From Clostridium sp. TW13 (GTDB lineage Bacteria; Bacillota; Clostridia; Clostridiales; Clostridiaceae), in assembly GCF_024345225.1 (NCBI RefSeq), contig NZ_BROD01000001.1, forward strand, positions 3,546,516 to 3,610,515: 64,000 bases of DNA. Reading direction: 5' to 3'. Of this stretch, positions 1 to 8,930 are shown one piece after another. The notes beneath the pieces were generated by a model. It searched no databases. It was not told the DNA's origin and was given only the letters and a program-made list of their open reading frames with translations. Position 1 is the stretch's first letter; each line of letters starts with the position of its first letter. A program made the position numbers and the translations under genes.

Positions 1-791
1 ACACCACATATGTGCTTAAAATCATGGGTGAAGTGTGATTGATCGAAATAACCTAAAACCTGAGATATATTCAAACAGCTTTTATAGTCATATTTCTTAA
101 ATAAATTCATGGAATAGTTTATTCTCGCAAGTCTCAAAAACGTCTTTGTGCTTACCCCAATATATTCATTAAATAACCTATTGAGATGACGTTCACTAAC
201 ATAGTTCTCTGAAGATAATTGTTTAACAGTTAATATTCCATTTGTAAATTTAATTATATCTAAAGCAGAAGTTATAACTTCATGCTGACTTTTATTTTTC
301 TCTATAATCCTTAAAAAGATTGTATCAACCATGTAAATTAAATCATCTACATTATTACTTACTTCCATTGCACGATATAAGGCAGCTTCTAAAACTTTAC
401 TAACTTGTCCAACTTCCGTCTGAATATCACACAATTCTGATTGTTTAATACCACTGATTACACCTAATCCACCTGGCATAAACTCAACGAAGAATCTTAT
501 CTTGGGCAAATCAAAATCCTTCTTTACTATTACAGTTTTTGTTGTTGCCCCCCATATACTTGATGAAATCTTGTTATTTTCATAGGTATATATAATGCAT
601 CCACTTGAATCTGGTATTAAAGTTAAATCAGTAATACACTCACTTCCTTTCTTTATTTCATCTTTATCTGGAAATGATATTGTATAATGTGCAATATATT
701 TTCTTAGTAATGGATGAGGTGCTATATAAATTTGATTAGGATTTTCTCCTATCTTTAAGTGTTCTTTTATAGAAATATCATCGAAAAACAT
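1..791 (-). CDS. AraC-family transcriptional regulator, C-terminus cut by window edge
   Basis: The reading frame starts at ATG (791-789) behind an AGGAG site and runs off the left edge, so the last residues are missing. About 263 residues are visible. The first ~150 resemble the N-terminal sensor half found in AraC regulators of the DUF6597 type. The C-terminal ~90 residues carry the two helix-turn-helix units: SERHLNRLFNEYIGVSTKTF, then a second helix set ending in SQSHFTHDFK-like residues (DQSHFTHDFKH). Family members are cytoplasmic DNA-binding activators or repressors responding to small molecules. The ligand and targets are unknown. The GNAT gene lies 30 bases upstream on the same strand, so the two may be co-transcribed. 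Confidence 0.85.
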   Translation of the reverse strand, partial: MFFDDISIKEHLKIGENPNQIYIAPHPLLRKYIAHYTISFPDKDEIKKGSECITDLTLIPDSSGCIIYTYENNKISSSIWGATTKTVIVKKDFDLPKIRFFVEFMPGGLGVISGIKQSELCDIQTEVGQVSKVLEAALYRAMEVSNNVDDLIYMVDTIFLRIIEKNKSQHEVITSALDIIKFTNGILTVKQLSSENYVSERHLNRLFNEYIGVSTKTFLRLARINYSMNLFKKYDYKSCLNISQVLGYFDQSHFTHDFKHICG

Positions 792-821
792 AGCAATTCT
801 CCTACATACTTTATTACCTAT

Positions 822-1310
822 TTACTCTGTCAATTCTTTATAATATCTAATCTGATCTCTATTATCAATAAAAACTCTATCCACCATTTCAAATCCCACA
901 CTCTCATAAAAATTTCGAAGTCTAGGTCTAAAAGTGCCACAGTTAAGTCGTAAGGATTTTATACCTTGTTTCCTGCATAGTAATTCTGCTGATTCAATTA
1001 TCTTTCTACCATACCCCTGCTTGCTGAATTCCCTTGATACAGCTAACTTATGTATAATACCCGTCTCATTTTTGTTAAGCTCACTCCAAAAAAGAGGATC
1101 ATAGAATTGCAAAATATACACACCAACTAACTTTTCATCCTCGTAACATAATTTCATTTCAGTAATATCATAATTTTTCAGTAATTCAGCAGGGCTTAAA
1201 TTCTTCGCCTTCCACATGGATTGCCCAATTGAGTCTAACCACTTAGCTGAGTCAGTTAAAATCTTTGAAAATAATTCAATATTAGTTTCATTTACATTAA
1301 CAATTTGCAT
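822..1310 (-). CDS. GNAT family N-acetyltransferase
   Basis: This 162-residue protein has the GNAT fold layout. Residues ~85-110 (IIHKLAVSREFSKQGYGRKI) contain the acetyl-CoA pyrophosphate-binding pattern Q/R-x-x-G-x-G/A as KQGYGRK. The C-terminal part, LRLNCGTFRPRLRNFYESVGF, is the usual strand-helix with the conserved Asn/Tyr and FYES-GF turn. It should transfer an acetyl group from acetyl-CoA to an amine; the substrate cannot be told from sequence. The ATG lies behind GGAGATG. It is upstream of, and same-strand with, the AraC-type regulator ending at the window edge, so they may form a two-gene unit. Confidence 0.85.
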   Translation of the reverse strand: MQIVNVNETNIELFSKILTDSAKWLDSIGQSMWKAKNLSPAELLKNYDITEMKLCYEDEKLVGVYILQFYDPLFWSELNKNETGIIHKLAVSREFSKQGYGRKIIESAELLCRKQGIKSLRLNCGTFRPRLRNFYESVGFEMVDRVFIDNRDQIRYYKELTE

Positions 1311-1718
1311 TTATACACATCTCCAAGTACATTTTGCTTTTTACCTATAGTTCTATTAAATCGTAAATATCTACTTTCTTAAATCCAATATAAACCACTT
1401 TAAGTAATTATGCTATATCTTTTCAATATTTTATACAACAGTTATAAAGCCTATTTTAATTTGTAAATCACTATGCAAACGCTATCTAACAAATAAACTT
1501 AAATTTATAATAGAATAGCTTTTAATAAATGCACTCTAGTGACATTAAGGCTAAACTGATAAATAAACTAATTCCTTCTTAATTTAATCAATAACTAAAG
1601 GGCAAGTTGCTACTTACCCTTTTTACTTAATTATAAACAATAATTTATACTATACTCTACTAGCCATTTTATTGCAGTATCTAATATATACTTCTAAATT
1701 CTTATTATTTTCTTATTT
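1311..1718. other. AT-rich intergenic region, about 400 bases
   Basis: It contains no convincing open frame. It holds the terminator of the next minus-strand gene (1597-1624) and presumably the promoter of the GNAT gene near its left end. Nothing else stood out. Confidence 0.6.
1597..1624 (-). terminator. Hairpin terminator after the secreted repeat protein
   Basis: The inverted repeat AAAGGGCAAGT / ACTTACCCTTT has a short loop and one G-U pair. It sits about 95 bases past the stop of the minus-strand gene at 1719. A T-run is also present on the plus side, so it may work both ways. Confidence 0.6.
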
Positions 1719-2405
1719 TTACCAAGAATAATTGAATCTACATGTAAGTAACGATTTTTTTAAATCATAATTCTTTAAATTATATACTTTAATATTGAAA
1801 GTATAAGATACTTGATGCTTTGCATCTACGGTTATCTTACTTAGTTCTGCATTATTGATTGTAGTGTAGAAACTACGTCCATTTGCATCCTTAATGTTTA
1901 CATAGAAATTCTTTATTCCGTAATATTTACTTGTTCCAGTATTATAAAAATATCCTTTGACTTGTACATTATTAGCACTTGTTTTTATTATGCTTGTCGT
2001 ACGCCATGCTGTAATTGGCTCATCATATTTAAATTTAAAGTTATCTGCAACAAACCATTGTCTAAAATTATATCTTTGAAGATTATAAACTTTAATATTA
2101 AAAGTATATAGAACCTTACTCTTTGGTTTTACAGAAACTTTATTTAAGTCTGTATTGCTTATTGTAGTATAAAAACTACGCCCATTGACATCTTTAATAT
2201 TAATGTAAAAGTTATTTACTCCATAATATCGGCTTGTCCCTGCATTATAGAAATATCCTTTAACCTGCACAGTATTGGCATTTACTTTTGCTACACTTAC
2301 TGTATTCCAACTTGAATTAGGTGCAGCAGACGCTACCTGTGTATGAATTAACATAACAAATACCAAAACGAATACTGCTTTTAGCGCTCTTTTTAAGTTT
2401 ATCAT
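1719..2405 (-). CDS. Secreted protein with two tandem SLAP-like repeats
   Basis: The 228-residue protein begins with a signal peptide (basic start, hydrophobic core, cut after ASAA near residue 28). Two ~95-residue copies follow (about 31-128 and 131-228). They share VQVKGYFYN-GTS-YYG, NFY-NIKD-NGRSFYTT and a YTFNIKVYNL block. This pattern resembles SLAP (S-layer-associated) repeats seen in exported proteins of Bacillus and Clostridium, which I recall only from general knowledge. No catalytic motif is visible, and the protein lacks an LPxTG or lipobox. The start is ATG behind AGAGGTGGGA. It is transcribed alone, with a terminator at 1597. Surface adhesion or wall association is an inference. 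Confidence 0.7.
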   Translation of the reverse strand: MINLKRALKAVFVLVFVMLIHTQVASAAPNSSWNTVSVAKVNANTVQVKGYFYNAGTSRYYGVNNFYINIKDVNGRSFYTTISNTDLNKVSVKPKSKVLYTFNIKVYNLQRYNFRQWFVADNFKFKYDEPITAWRTTSIIKTSANNVQVKGYFYNTGTSKYYGIKNFYVNIKDANGRSFYTTINNAELSKITVDAKHQVSYTFNIKVYNLKNYDLKKSLLTCRFNYSW

Positions 2406-2593
2406 TTTATCCCACCTCTTTTGTAATTTCTACTTAAAATATTATTAACTTTTATCCATCAAGTCAACTACAAACACATTACAATTATTTTTTATTACAA
2501 TTACAATTCTAAAACTTTTATAACCTTTTCCTTACGCTCAACATTATTTATAACCTCTAGACATCTTTGTTTTATTGTAATATCCTAAACAAT

Positions 2594-2626
2594 GAAAAAA
2601 CTCTCACAATTTATAAATTGTGAGAG
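2594..2626 (-). terminator. Terminator of the diguanylate cyclase gene
   Basis: A perfect 12-base stem CTCTCACAATTT / AAATTGTGAGAG is followed on the minus strand by six T residues. It lies 27 bases past the stop at 2653. Confidence 0.85.
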
Positions 2627-2652
2627 GCTCTACATTATGATTATAATTCTTC

Positions 2653-3792
2653 TTATATAGTTATGTTAGCTTTTAAATTGTTTTTATTCCAATACATCAA
2701 TTGATCTACATGATTAATATATTCCTCTACAGTCATCGATTTATTAAAGTCATAAAGCTCATAACCGCAACTAAAACTTAATAAATATTCTGCATTAGAA
2801 TATTTATTATATTCAGCTACTGAATTAGAAATTCTTCCAACTATTGATTCTACCTCTTGCTGATTATCTACATTAAGAAATAAAACAAATTCATCCCCAC
2901 CATAACGAGTGACTGAATCTTCACTTCTTAATATACTTTTAATTATTGATACCACATCAGTTAATGCTCTATCACCCTCACAATGTCCAAACTTATCATT
3001 TATATATTTAAAATCATTCAAATCAATAAAAACTATAGAAAAGTTCTTAGATTTTTTTTGCCTAATCCTATTATTTAAATGTTTGTAAAGTTTATCACGT
3101 GTCCATGCTCCTGTTAGATAGTCTATATGCATCATTTTCTGTTGCAAATATAAATATAGAATTATTAGTGAGTATGCAATTGAGCTCCACATCAATAAAA
3201 CACCATAAACCAAGGCTTGAATCAAACTAGCTATTGATGGAAATACTCCAAAAAGAAGCAATGGAAAAAATTCTATACTATTTAACTTATGTCTATTAAC
3301 ATAAATCATTATAAAGCTATAAAATAAATAAAAAAATGATATAATAACTGGAATAAAAAATAAAGCCCCTCGTTGATAAACATTATATTTATCTACATAA
3401 AATTCTAACTTTACGATTGGGCTAACGATTGCTAAACAAGTATTTATAATTATAGGAATTAATAATATAATATTGTCTTTCCATTTATATTCTGCATCTT
3501 TATCTATCCATAACCTTGAAAACACATACCATGCATAAGTAATTATTGGTCCTAAAACATACAAAACAACATGGAATATAGTACTTATAGGCATTAACCA
3601 CATATAGGGTTGTCTATTTATTATGCAGCTAAAGGTTTCAATCACTAATTCAACAGCGTTTAGAGCAAAAACGCTAACAAACACTCTGTTTTTTGTTTCT
3701 TGCTTATCAAGACAATTTGATATGTTCTTTAGAAATAAAATAGATACAATAATAGCAATAATATTATTATCTATTCTTAAAACTAGATTCAA
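2653..3792 (-). CDS. Membrane-bound diguanylate cyclase (GGDEF)
   Basis: The 379-residue protein has about six or seven hydrophobic segments in residues 1-215, then a GGDEF domain. The active-site loop is YGGDEF. An RxxD product-inhibition site (RSED) sits five residues before it, so both synthesis of cyclic di-GMP from two GTP and feedback inhibition look intact. The upstream signature IDLNDFKYINDKFGHCEGD is complete. There is no EAL domain. The start is TTG behind GGGGTGGAG with a 5-6 base gap; no better start lies upstream. The membrane region is a probable sensor, of unassigned type. It is a monocistron with its own terminator. Confidence 0.9.
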   Translation of the reverse strand: MNLVLRIDNNIIAIIVSILFLKNISNCLDKQETKNRVFVSVFALNAVELVIETFSCIINRQPYMWLMPISTIFHVVLYVLGPIITYAWYVFSRLWIDKDAEYKWKDNIILLIPIIINTCLAIVSPIVKLEFYVDKYNVYQRGALFFIPVIISFFYLFYSFIMIYVNRHKLNSIEFFPLLLFGVFPSIASLIQALVYGVLLMWSSIAYSLIILYLYLQQKMMHIDYLTGAWTRDKLYKHLNNRIRQKKSKNFSIVFIDLNDFKYINDKFGHCEGDRALTDVVSIIKSILRSEDSVTRYGGDEFVLFLNVDNQQEVESIVGRISNSVAEYNKYSNAEYLLSFSCGYELYDFNKSMTVEEYINHVDQLMYWNKNNLKANITI

Positions 3793-3924
3793 TATAACTC
3801 CACCCCAAATAATTAATCTTACACTTTCTACTTTACTAAAAAAATGTACATTAACCTATTTTAACATGTTATTCAAAAATTTTCACCCGGTAAAGTTAAT
3901 CTCTGCTAAATTTATAAGTACAGA

Positions 3925-5565
3925 CTAAGCACTTTGTAATTTTCTATATTCCGCAGATTTTAGGATATCTTCATAAGTGCCACTTTGAACAAGTTTTCCA
4001 TTCTCTATTAACAGGATTTCATCAAACTCTTCTAAATGCTCAGATAACTTATGAGTTATGATAATCATTGTTTTATCTTTCATTGAAAGTAATACTTTTT
4101 CTAACTTTTCAGTAATATTCATATCAGTGGCTGAAAAAACTTCATCCATAATACAAATTGGTGTATCAGCTAAACACATCCTAAAGATAGATAGTACCTG
4201 CTTCTCTCCTCCACTTAATAGCTGACAATCTGATTTTTGAACTATAGAATCAAGCATAACTTCACTTAAAGAATCTTCTAATATACCAATCTTTCTAAAG
4301 GGAAATGCTCCAAAAACAGTTACATTGTTTTTATAATCACCAGTAAAAATATGCTCATGTTGGCTTATGTTATGGATTATATACGATATATCTAACTTTT
4401 CTATGCTTTTACCATCAATATATATATTGCCTTTACTCAAATTAACATATTTCATTAATGCACCTATTATAGTGGACTTACCTGAACCACTATGTCCAAT
4501 TATTGCATACTTCTTATTCTTCTCAAATCTATAACTAAAATCTTTTAGAGAAAACTTATCGTAGTCTACAGTTGCATCTTTAAATTCTATACTACTGTTA
4601 AAATCTTTTTTGACTATTAAATTTTTTTCTCCTTCATTATCTTTTAAAAATTCTAATACTTTAAGCTTAATTCCTCTAGTAGATTTTATAGTGTTTATAT
4701 CATAAATTAGTGAGCCCATTGGACTTATAAAACATTCTAAATATCCTAAGGTAGCAACAGCTGTTCCTACAGTAATCTCTTTTTTGATTAATAAGTATCC
4801 TACTATAGAAAAAGAAATTATGTGTAATGAATATATAAATCCTCCATTAACAGTTAAAGCTAAAGACTTGAACTTACCATAAGCAAATCTAGCTTTTGCT
4901 GCATCCTTAAGAAAACTTTCTTGCTCTACAAACATATTCTTTCTAGTTTTACTTTGAATTAGCTTAAATCCTTCTAAAAGATCTTTTATTTTTGATACAT
5001 AAATCCCCATCTTATCTAAATAAACTTTACGTCTTTTAGATAATTCTTTAGCCGTAAGATTAGGGGCAATCAATGTAGAAAATATGGATGCTCCCAATAC
5101 TACTAATGCTATTCTCCAATCTATAAACGCAAAAAACATGATTCCATAAATAGCAAATGTATTGATAGACTTTATTATATCTATAGCTGGAGTTAGATAA
5201 TCCATTTCTAATTGAGTTATCTCATTAGCTTGAATTGAAATATATTCTCCAATATCTTTAGATGAAAACTTCATATAGTCATAATTAGTTATTACTTTAA
5301 AAAAATCCTTTTTTAAACTCACTTCAAAAGCAATTCCTATTTTAAAATTCACTACATTTTCTATATAGGTAATTATTAAATTTAGCACATTACACCCAAC
5401 ATATATTAATATTATATTTACTAGATATTCTAAATTTCTGCTTTCAATGGAGTCAAATAATCTTTTGGTTAAGTACGGAATATTAGCTAAAGCTATGGTA
5501 GCTATTAAATTGCATATTACATTCAACAGTATTAGATGTTTAACCTCATAAAGATACTTTTTCAT
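3925..5565 (-). CDS. ABC exporter, fused permease and ATPase
   Basis: In this 546-residue half-transporter, residues 1-300 hold six membrane helices of the ABC exporter type and the rest is the ATPase domain. Walker A is GHSGSGKST. The signature is LLSGGEKQ. Walker B is CIMDEVFSATD with Asp-Glu, and the switch His is in IIITHKL. It would work as a homodimer, or with a partner not seen here, to export a small molecule, peptide or lipid. Its start overlaps the end of the Xre-TPR gene by 20 bases, suggesting translational coupling and control by that regulator. The substrate is unknown; bacteriocin or drug export are possibilities only. Confidence 0.88.
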   Translation of the reverse strand: MKKYLYEVKHLILLNVICNLIATIALANIPYLTKRLFDSIESRNLEYLVNIILIYVGCNVLNLIITYIENVVNFKIGIAFEVSLKKDFFKVITNYDYMKFSSKDIGEYISIQANEITQLEMDYLTPAIDIIKSINTFAIYGIMFFAFIDWRIALVVLGASIFSTLIAPNLTAKELSKRRKVYLDKMGIYVSKIKDLLEGFKLIQSKTRKNMFVEQESFLKDAAKARFAYGKFKSLALTVNGGFIYSLHIISFSIVGYLLIKKEITVGTAVATLGYLECFISPMGSLIYDINTIKSTRGIKLKVLEFLKDNEGEKNLIVKKDFNSSIEFKDATVDYDKFSLKDFSYRFEKNKKYAIIGHSGSGKSTIIGALMKYVNLSKGNIYIDGKSIEKLDISYIIHNISQHEHIFTGDYKNNVTVFGAFPFRKIGILEDSLSEVMLDSIVQKSDCQLLSGGEKQVLSIFRMCLADTPICIMDEVFSATDMNITEKLEKVLLSMKDKTMIIITHKLSEHLEEFDEILLIENGKLVQSGTYEDILKSAEYRKLQSA

Positions 5566-6592
5566 AAAGTTTTAAGATCCTTTCAATTTCTCTTTTAGGT
5601 CTATCAATCATTTCTCCTGAAGAAATATTGTGTTCCTCTTGAAGTATAGAAATCTCCTGTTGCAAAACTTCCACTGCCTTCTCATACCTACCCAATATTT
5701 CATAGATTCTTGCCATGAAATCAAGAGGATCTATAAGTCGTGGTTTAGCTTGTAATTGCATACACTTCTCATAATCCTTAAGAGCCTCTTCATAATGTTC
5801 TATCCTCATCATGCGGTCACCATGAGAAACATAAGCCTCCCACGTTTGTGGAAATTCGTCTACTCCTTGAGTCCATAATTTTATTGCATTCTCTATATTA
5901 CCTAATTGAAATTCAATATCCCCCTCATACATAAAATCTAAGCAAGTATGTTTTAAATCTTTCACATGCTCGATTACTTTCCTTGCATCATCATAATGCC
6001 TGTCTCCTATTAGTTGATCCAAATAAAATAAATGTCCACTCCTATATTGTGAATGTTTTCTTGTAAACTCCTCATAGAACTGTACCAAATCATCATGCTG
6101 ATTATAATAATCATCACCAAACACACCATTTGCTGCATGAATAAGTTCACAGTGATACTCCTTAACATATGGTTCATACTGCAATGCTTCTTTAATATAT
6201 ACCGTAGCCTTCTCCTTATCGTTTTCAGCTCTTTTATTGTAAAGTGAACCTAAAAGAAAATATGCCTTCGCATTTTTAGGATTATTTTTAATTGTATTCT
6301 CAAGAAAATTCACATTATAATCAAAAACTTCTGCACTTATTATCTTTTCATTATCAATCATATTTTCTATTCTTTGCATCTGTTCCTCAGAAGGTATAAC
6401 AAATAATTCATCTATAGTAACTCCAAAGTAAACTGAAAGTATTGGCAATAGTTGAATATCTGGTGCTGTAATATTATTCTCCCATTTAGATACAGCTTGA
6501 TATGAAATCCCCAAGTAATTTGCTAACTCTTCCTGAGTAACCCCCTTCTTTATACGCAAACTTTTGATTTGTTTTCCAATCTCAATATCCAT
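5546..6592 (-). CDS. Xre-type helix-turn-helix regulator with TPR-like repeats
   Basis: In this 348-residue protein, residues 5-60 form a Cro/C1 helix-turn-helix (GVTQEELANYLGISYQAVSK followed by WEN). From about residue 95 onward there are helical repeats with TPR spacing (AKAYFLLGSLYNKRAENDKE; TWEAYVSHGDRMMRIEHYEE). This layout is shared by peptide-sensing regulators such as the RRNPP group, although I cannot show peptide binding. ATG lies behind GGAGGATATTAA. Its end overlaps the ABC exporter, the likely target operon. A signal peptide gene was not found nearby. Confidence 0.85.
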   Translation of the reverse strand: MDIEIGKQIKSLRIKKGVTQEELANYLGISYQAVSKWENNITAPDIQLLPILSVYFGVTIDELFVIPSEEQMQRIENMIDNEKIISAEVFDYNVNFLENTIKNNPKNAKAYFLLGSLYNKRAENDKEKATVYIKEALQYEPYVKEYHCELIHAANGVFGDDYYNQHDDLVQFYEEFTRKHSQYRSGHLFYLDQLIGDRHYDDARKVIEHVKDLKHTCLDFMYEGDIEFQLGNIENAIKLWTQGVDEFPQTWEAYVSHGDRMMRIEHYEEALKDYEKCMQLQAKPRLIDPLDFMARIYEILGRYEKAVEVLQQEISILQEEHNISSGEMIDRPKREIERILKLYEKVSL

Positions 6593-6703
6593 TTAATATC
6601 CTCCATATATATTATTAATTCATGAATTAAACTAATTATAGTTGAGGATTAACCTATAAACAATAACTTGTATTTTTACATAACTAAACCAACAGTTGAA
6701 TAT

Positions 6704-6739
6704 AAAACGCAGAAAACCTGTATAGATTTTCTGCGTTTT
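6704..6739. terminator. Bidirectional hairpin terminator
   Basis: The perfect stem AAAACGCAGAAAA / TTTTCTGCGTTTT lies 16 bases beyond the stop of the YhgE/Pip gene at 6755. Confidence 0.75.
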
Positions 6740-6754
6740 ATTTAAATGAAATAT

Positions 6755-8911
6755 TTATAAGTCAGCTTCCTTAAATTTATGTTCTATGAAACTAGTTAAC
6801 TTATGGAATGGCTTTTTTAATATCGCTAAAGCCAAAAATACAATTATAAAACCTAGTAAAGCTATTATATCCCAATATACACTTTTCCAGACAGGTCCTG
6901 CGATTGCCTCTCTGAAACCATTTATAGCATAAGTAAAAGGCCATAATGGTTGAAGCACACCAAATATCTTTGGATTAGTTTGTATTGGATAAATTCCTCC
7001 AGATCCGGCAATTTGAAACACCATAATAACTACAGCAATTGCTTTACCTACATTTCCAAACAGAGACACTAACGTAAATATTATTACTGTAAATGCCAAA
7101 GCTGATAGTGAGGTAAATAACATCATAATCTTCATGTTCTCAGGTTTTATCCCTAATATATATATATCCCCAAGTGAAATAATAAACGCTTGTATTTGAG
7201 ATAAAAATAGGAATAACATCATCTTTCCAAAATGCTTTTGCTTTAAATTAAGTTTTTCATGATACTCAGAATCATCACATTCAACAGATAAAAGTGCACA
7301 CATAAGTAGTGACCCTACCCATATTGCCAATACAGAATAAAACGGTGTAAGCCCTACTCCAAATAATCCAGAATCATATACTTCTTCTTCTTTTACTTCT
7401 AATGGAGAAGATATAAAATCAGCGGCTTGCGATGGATTATTTTCTAATACATCTAATATTCTGTTTATATTTCCTGTTGTTAATACACTCATTTTATCAT
7501 TAAGAGTATTTAAATCACTTTGAAGTGCTGACAATTTAGTTTTCAGCTGATCAGCCTGATTAACAGAAAGTTTACTGCTAGCAGAACCAAAAGATGCTAA
7601 AGCATTTAATTGTGGCACTATAGCTTTTGTTGCATCTAATATGCTATTTGCATCATCAATATTAACAGTTAAATCTCCAACTATATTATTTAAAATTGGC
7701 AATCCTTTTGAATATAGATAATCAGAAGTGCTTACTCTAGTTTTAGATAACTCGCTGCTAAGCTGAGAGATAGTATCAATTGCAGAATTGATTACCTCTT
7801 TTGTTGCCCCCTTCGTCAATAAAGGAATTAATTCATTGAGTTTGTTTTTCTCAATTATAATCTGCTTGTCTAAACTGTTAAGCGTATCTATAAGAAAAGT
7901 CACACTACTACTATTATAGTCTCTATTTACTGATTGTAAATTTGCAATATCACTATTTAATATATTATGCAAGGAATCACACATATTTACAGAATCCTTC
8001 ATAATACTTATAGTATCATTATCTATTGCATTGTTATTTATACTCTTTAATTTAGATTGTAGTAATTTATTTTGATCATCTAAAGACTGCAACTGTATCA
8101 TATCATTATTAAGTTGTGTTGATATGTTATCTACTGTTTGCTTTGTGGAAAGTGCTAAAGTCTTACTCTCTTGTTGAAGCTTTTCAAGACTTTCAATCTG
8201 CTCAGTTATTTTAGGCAATGTAGACTGCAAATTACTCAAATATTTTTGAAAGCTTTCTGAGTCAGAATTTGCTTGAGAAATCATATTCTTCAAACTTGTC
8301 ATATTTGCATTTGCATCACTAAAGTCAGATTTTAATTGTGAAAGACCATTTGAATCCATATGTGTATTCTTAGTTTTATCCTTTATTTGAATCAAAGCTT
8401 CCTTATTAACAGTGCTGATAAAATTACTCTTAATATTTTCTACTAATTTATCCTTTGCAACATTTGTAATTTTAGCAGCTATGGCATTTAACTTACTGTT
8501 AACCCTGTATACTATTGCTGGTTTTTGAGGAGTTACTGTAGTTAAACTCACTAAACCTGATGAAAAACTAGTAGGAATCTCTATCAAAGCATAATACTTT
8601 CCTTCATTTAAACCATAATTTCCTTGCCATTCATCTACAAATACCCATCCTATGGATTTGTTGCGTTTAAGCTGATCAACAACACTATTACCAACATTCA
8701 CAACTTTCCCATTAAATATAGTTCCTTGATCATTGTTAACAATCGCAACGGGTAAATTTCCTGTATGAGAATATGGATCCCAACACGCCTTTATATTGAC
8801 CCAGGCATAAAGAGAAGGCAGGATACATAATCCTATTATTATTATAAGTGCTGCAATATTTTTTCTAATATTATTTAAATCTGTAATGAATACTTTAAAT
8901 ACCTTTTTCAT
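6755..8911 (-). CDS. YhgE/Pip-family membrane protein, second of a pair
   Basis: This 718-residue protein has one N-terminal membrane helix followed by the YhgE hallmark CILPSLYAWVNIKACWDPY and a conserved VAIVNNDQG block. A long helical coiled-coil-like extracellular region spans residues ~165-500. Five or six membrane helices of the ABC-2 permease type follow from ~520, including the GSGGIYPIQ-NP and PFTYAINGFREAI motifs. Relatives include phage infection protein Pip and the ESX/type VII-associated YukE-system proteins. Its precise role is not established; export or surface assembly is inferred. It lies 19 bases after its 881-residue paralogue and is probably co-transcribed. ATG lies behind AAAGGAGGAAAG. 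Confidence 0.85.
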   Translation of the reverse strand: MKKVFKVFITDLNNIRKNIAALIIIIGLCILPSLYAWVNIKACWDPYSHTGNLPVAIVNNDQGTIFNGKVVNVGNSVVDQLKRNKSIGWVFVDEWQGNYGLNEGKYYALIEIPTSFSSGLVSLTTVTPQKPAIVYRVNSKLNAIAAKITNVAKDKLVENIKSNFISTVNKEALIQIKDKTKNTHMDSNGLSQLKSDFSDANANMTSLKNMISQANSDSESFQKYLSNLQSTLPKITEQIESLEKLQQESKTLALSTKQTVDNISTQLNNDMIQLQSLDDQNKLLQSKLKSINNNAIDNDTISIMKDSVNMCDSLHNILNSDIANLQSVNRDYNSSSVTFLIDTLNSLDKQIIIEKNKLNELIPLLTKGATKEVINSAIDTISQLSSELSKTRVSTSDYLYSKGLPILNNIVGDLTVNIDDANSILDATKAIVPQLNALASFGSASSKLSVNQADQLKTKLSALQSDLNTLNDKMSVLTTGNINRILDVLENNPSQAADFISSPLEVKEEEVYDSGLFGVGLTPFYSVLAIWVGSLLMCALLSVECDDSEYHEKLNLKQKHFGKMMLFLFLSQIQAFIISLGDIYILGIKPENMKIMMLFTSLSALAFTVIIFTLVSLFGNVGKAIAVVIMVFQIAGSGGIYPIQTNPKIFGVLQPLWPFTYAINGFREAIAGPVWKSVYWDIIALLGFIIVFLALAILKKPFHKLTSFIEHKFKEADL

Positions 8912-8930
8912 TATTCTTTCCTCCTTTCTC

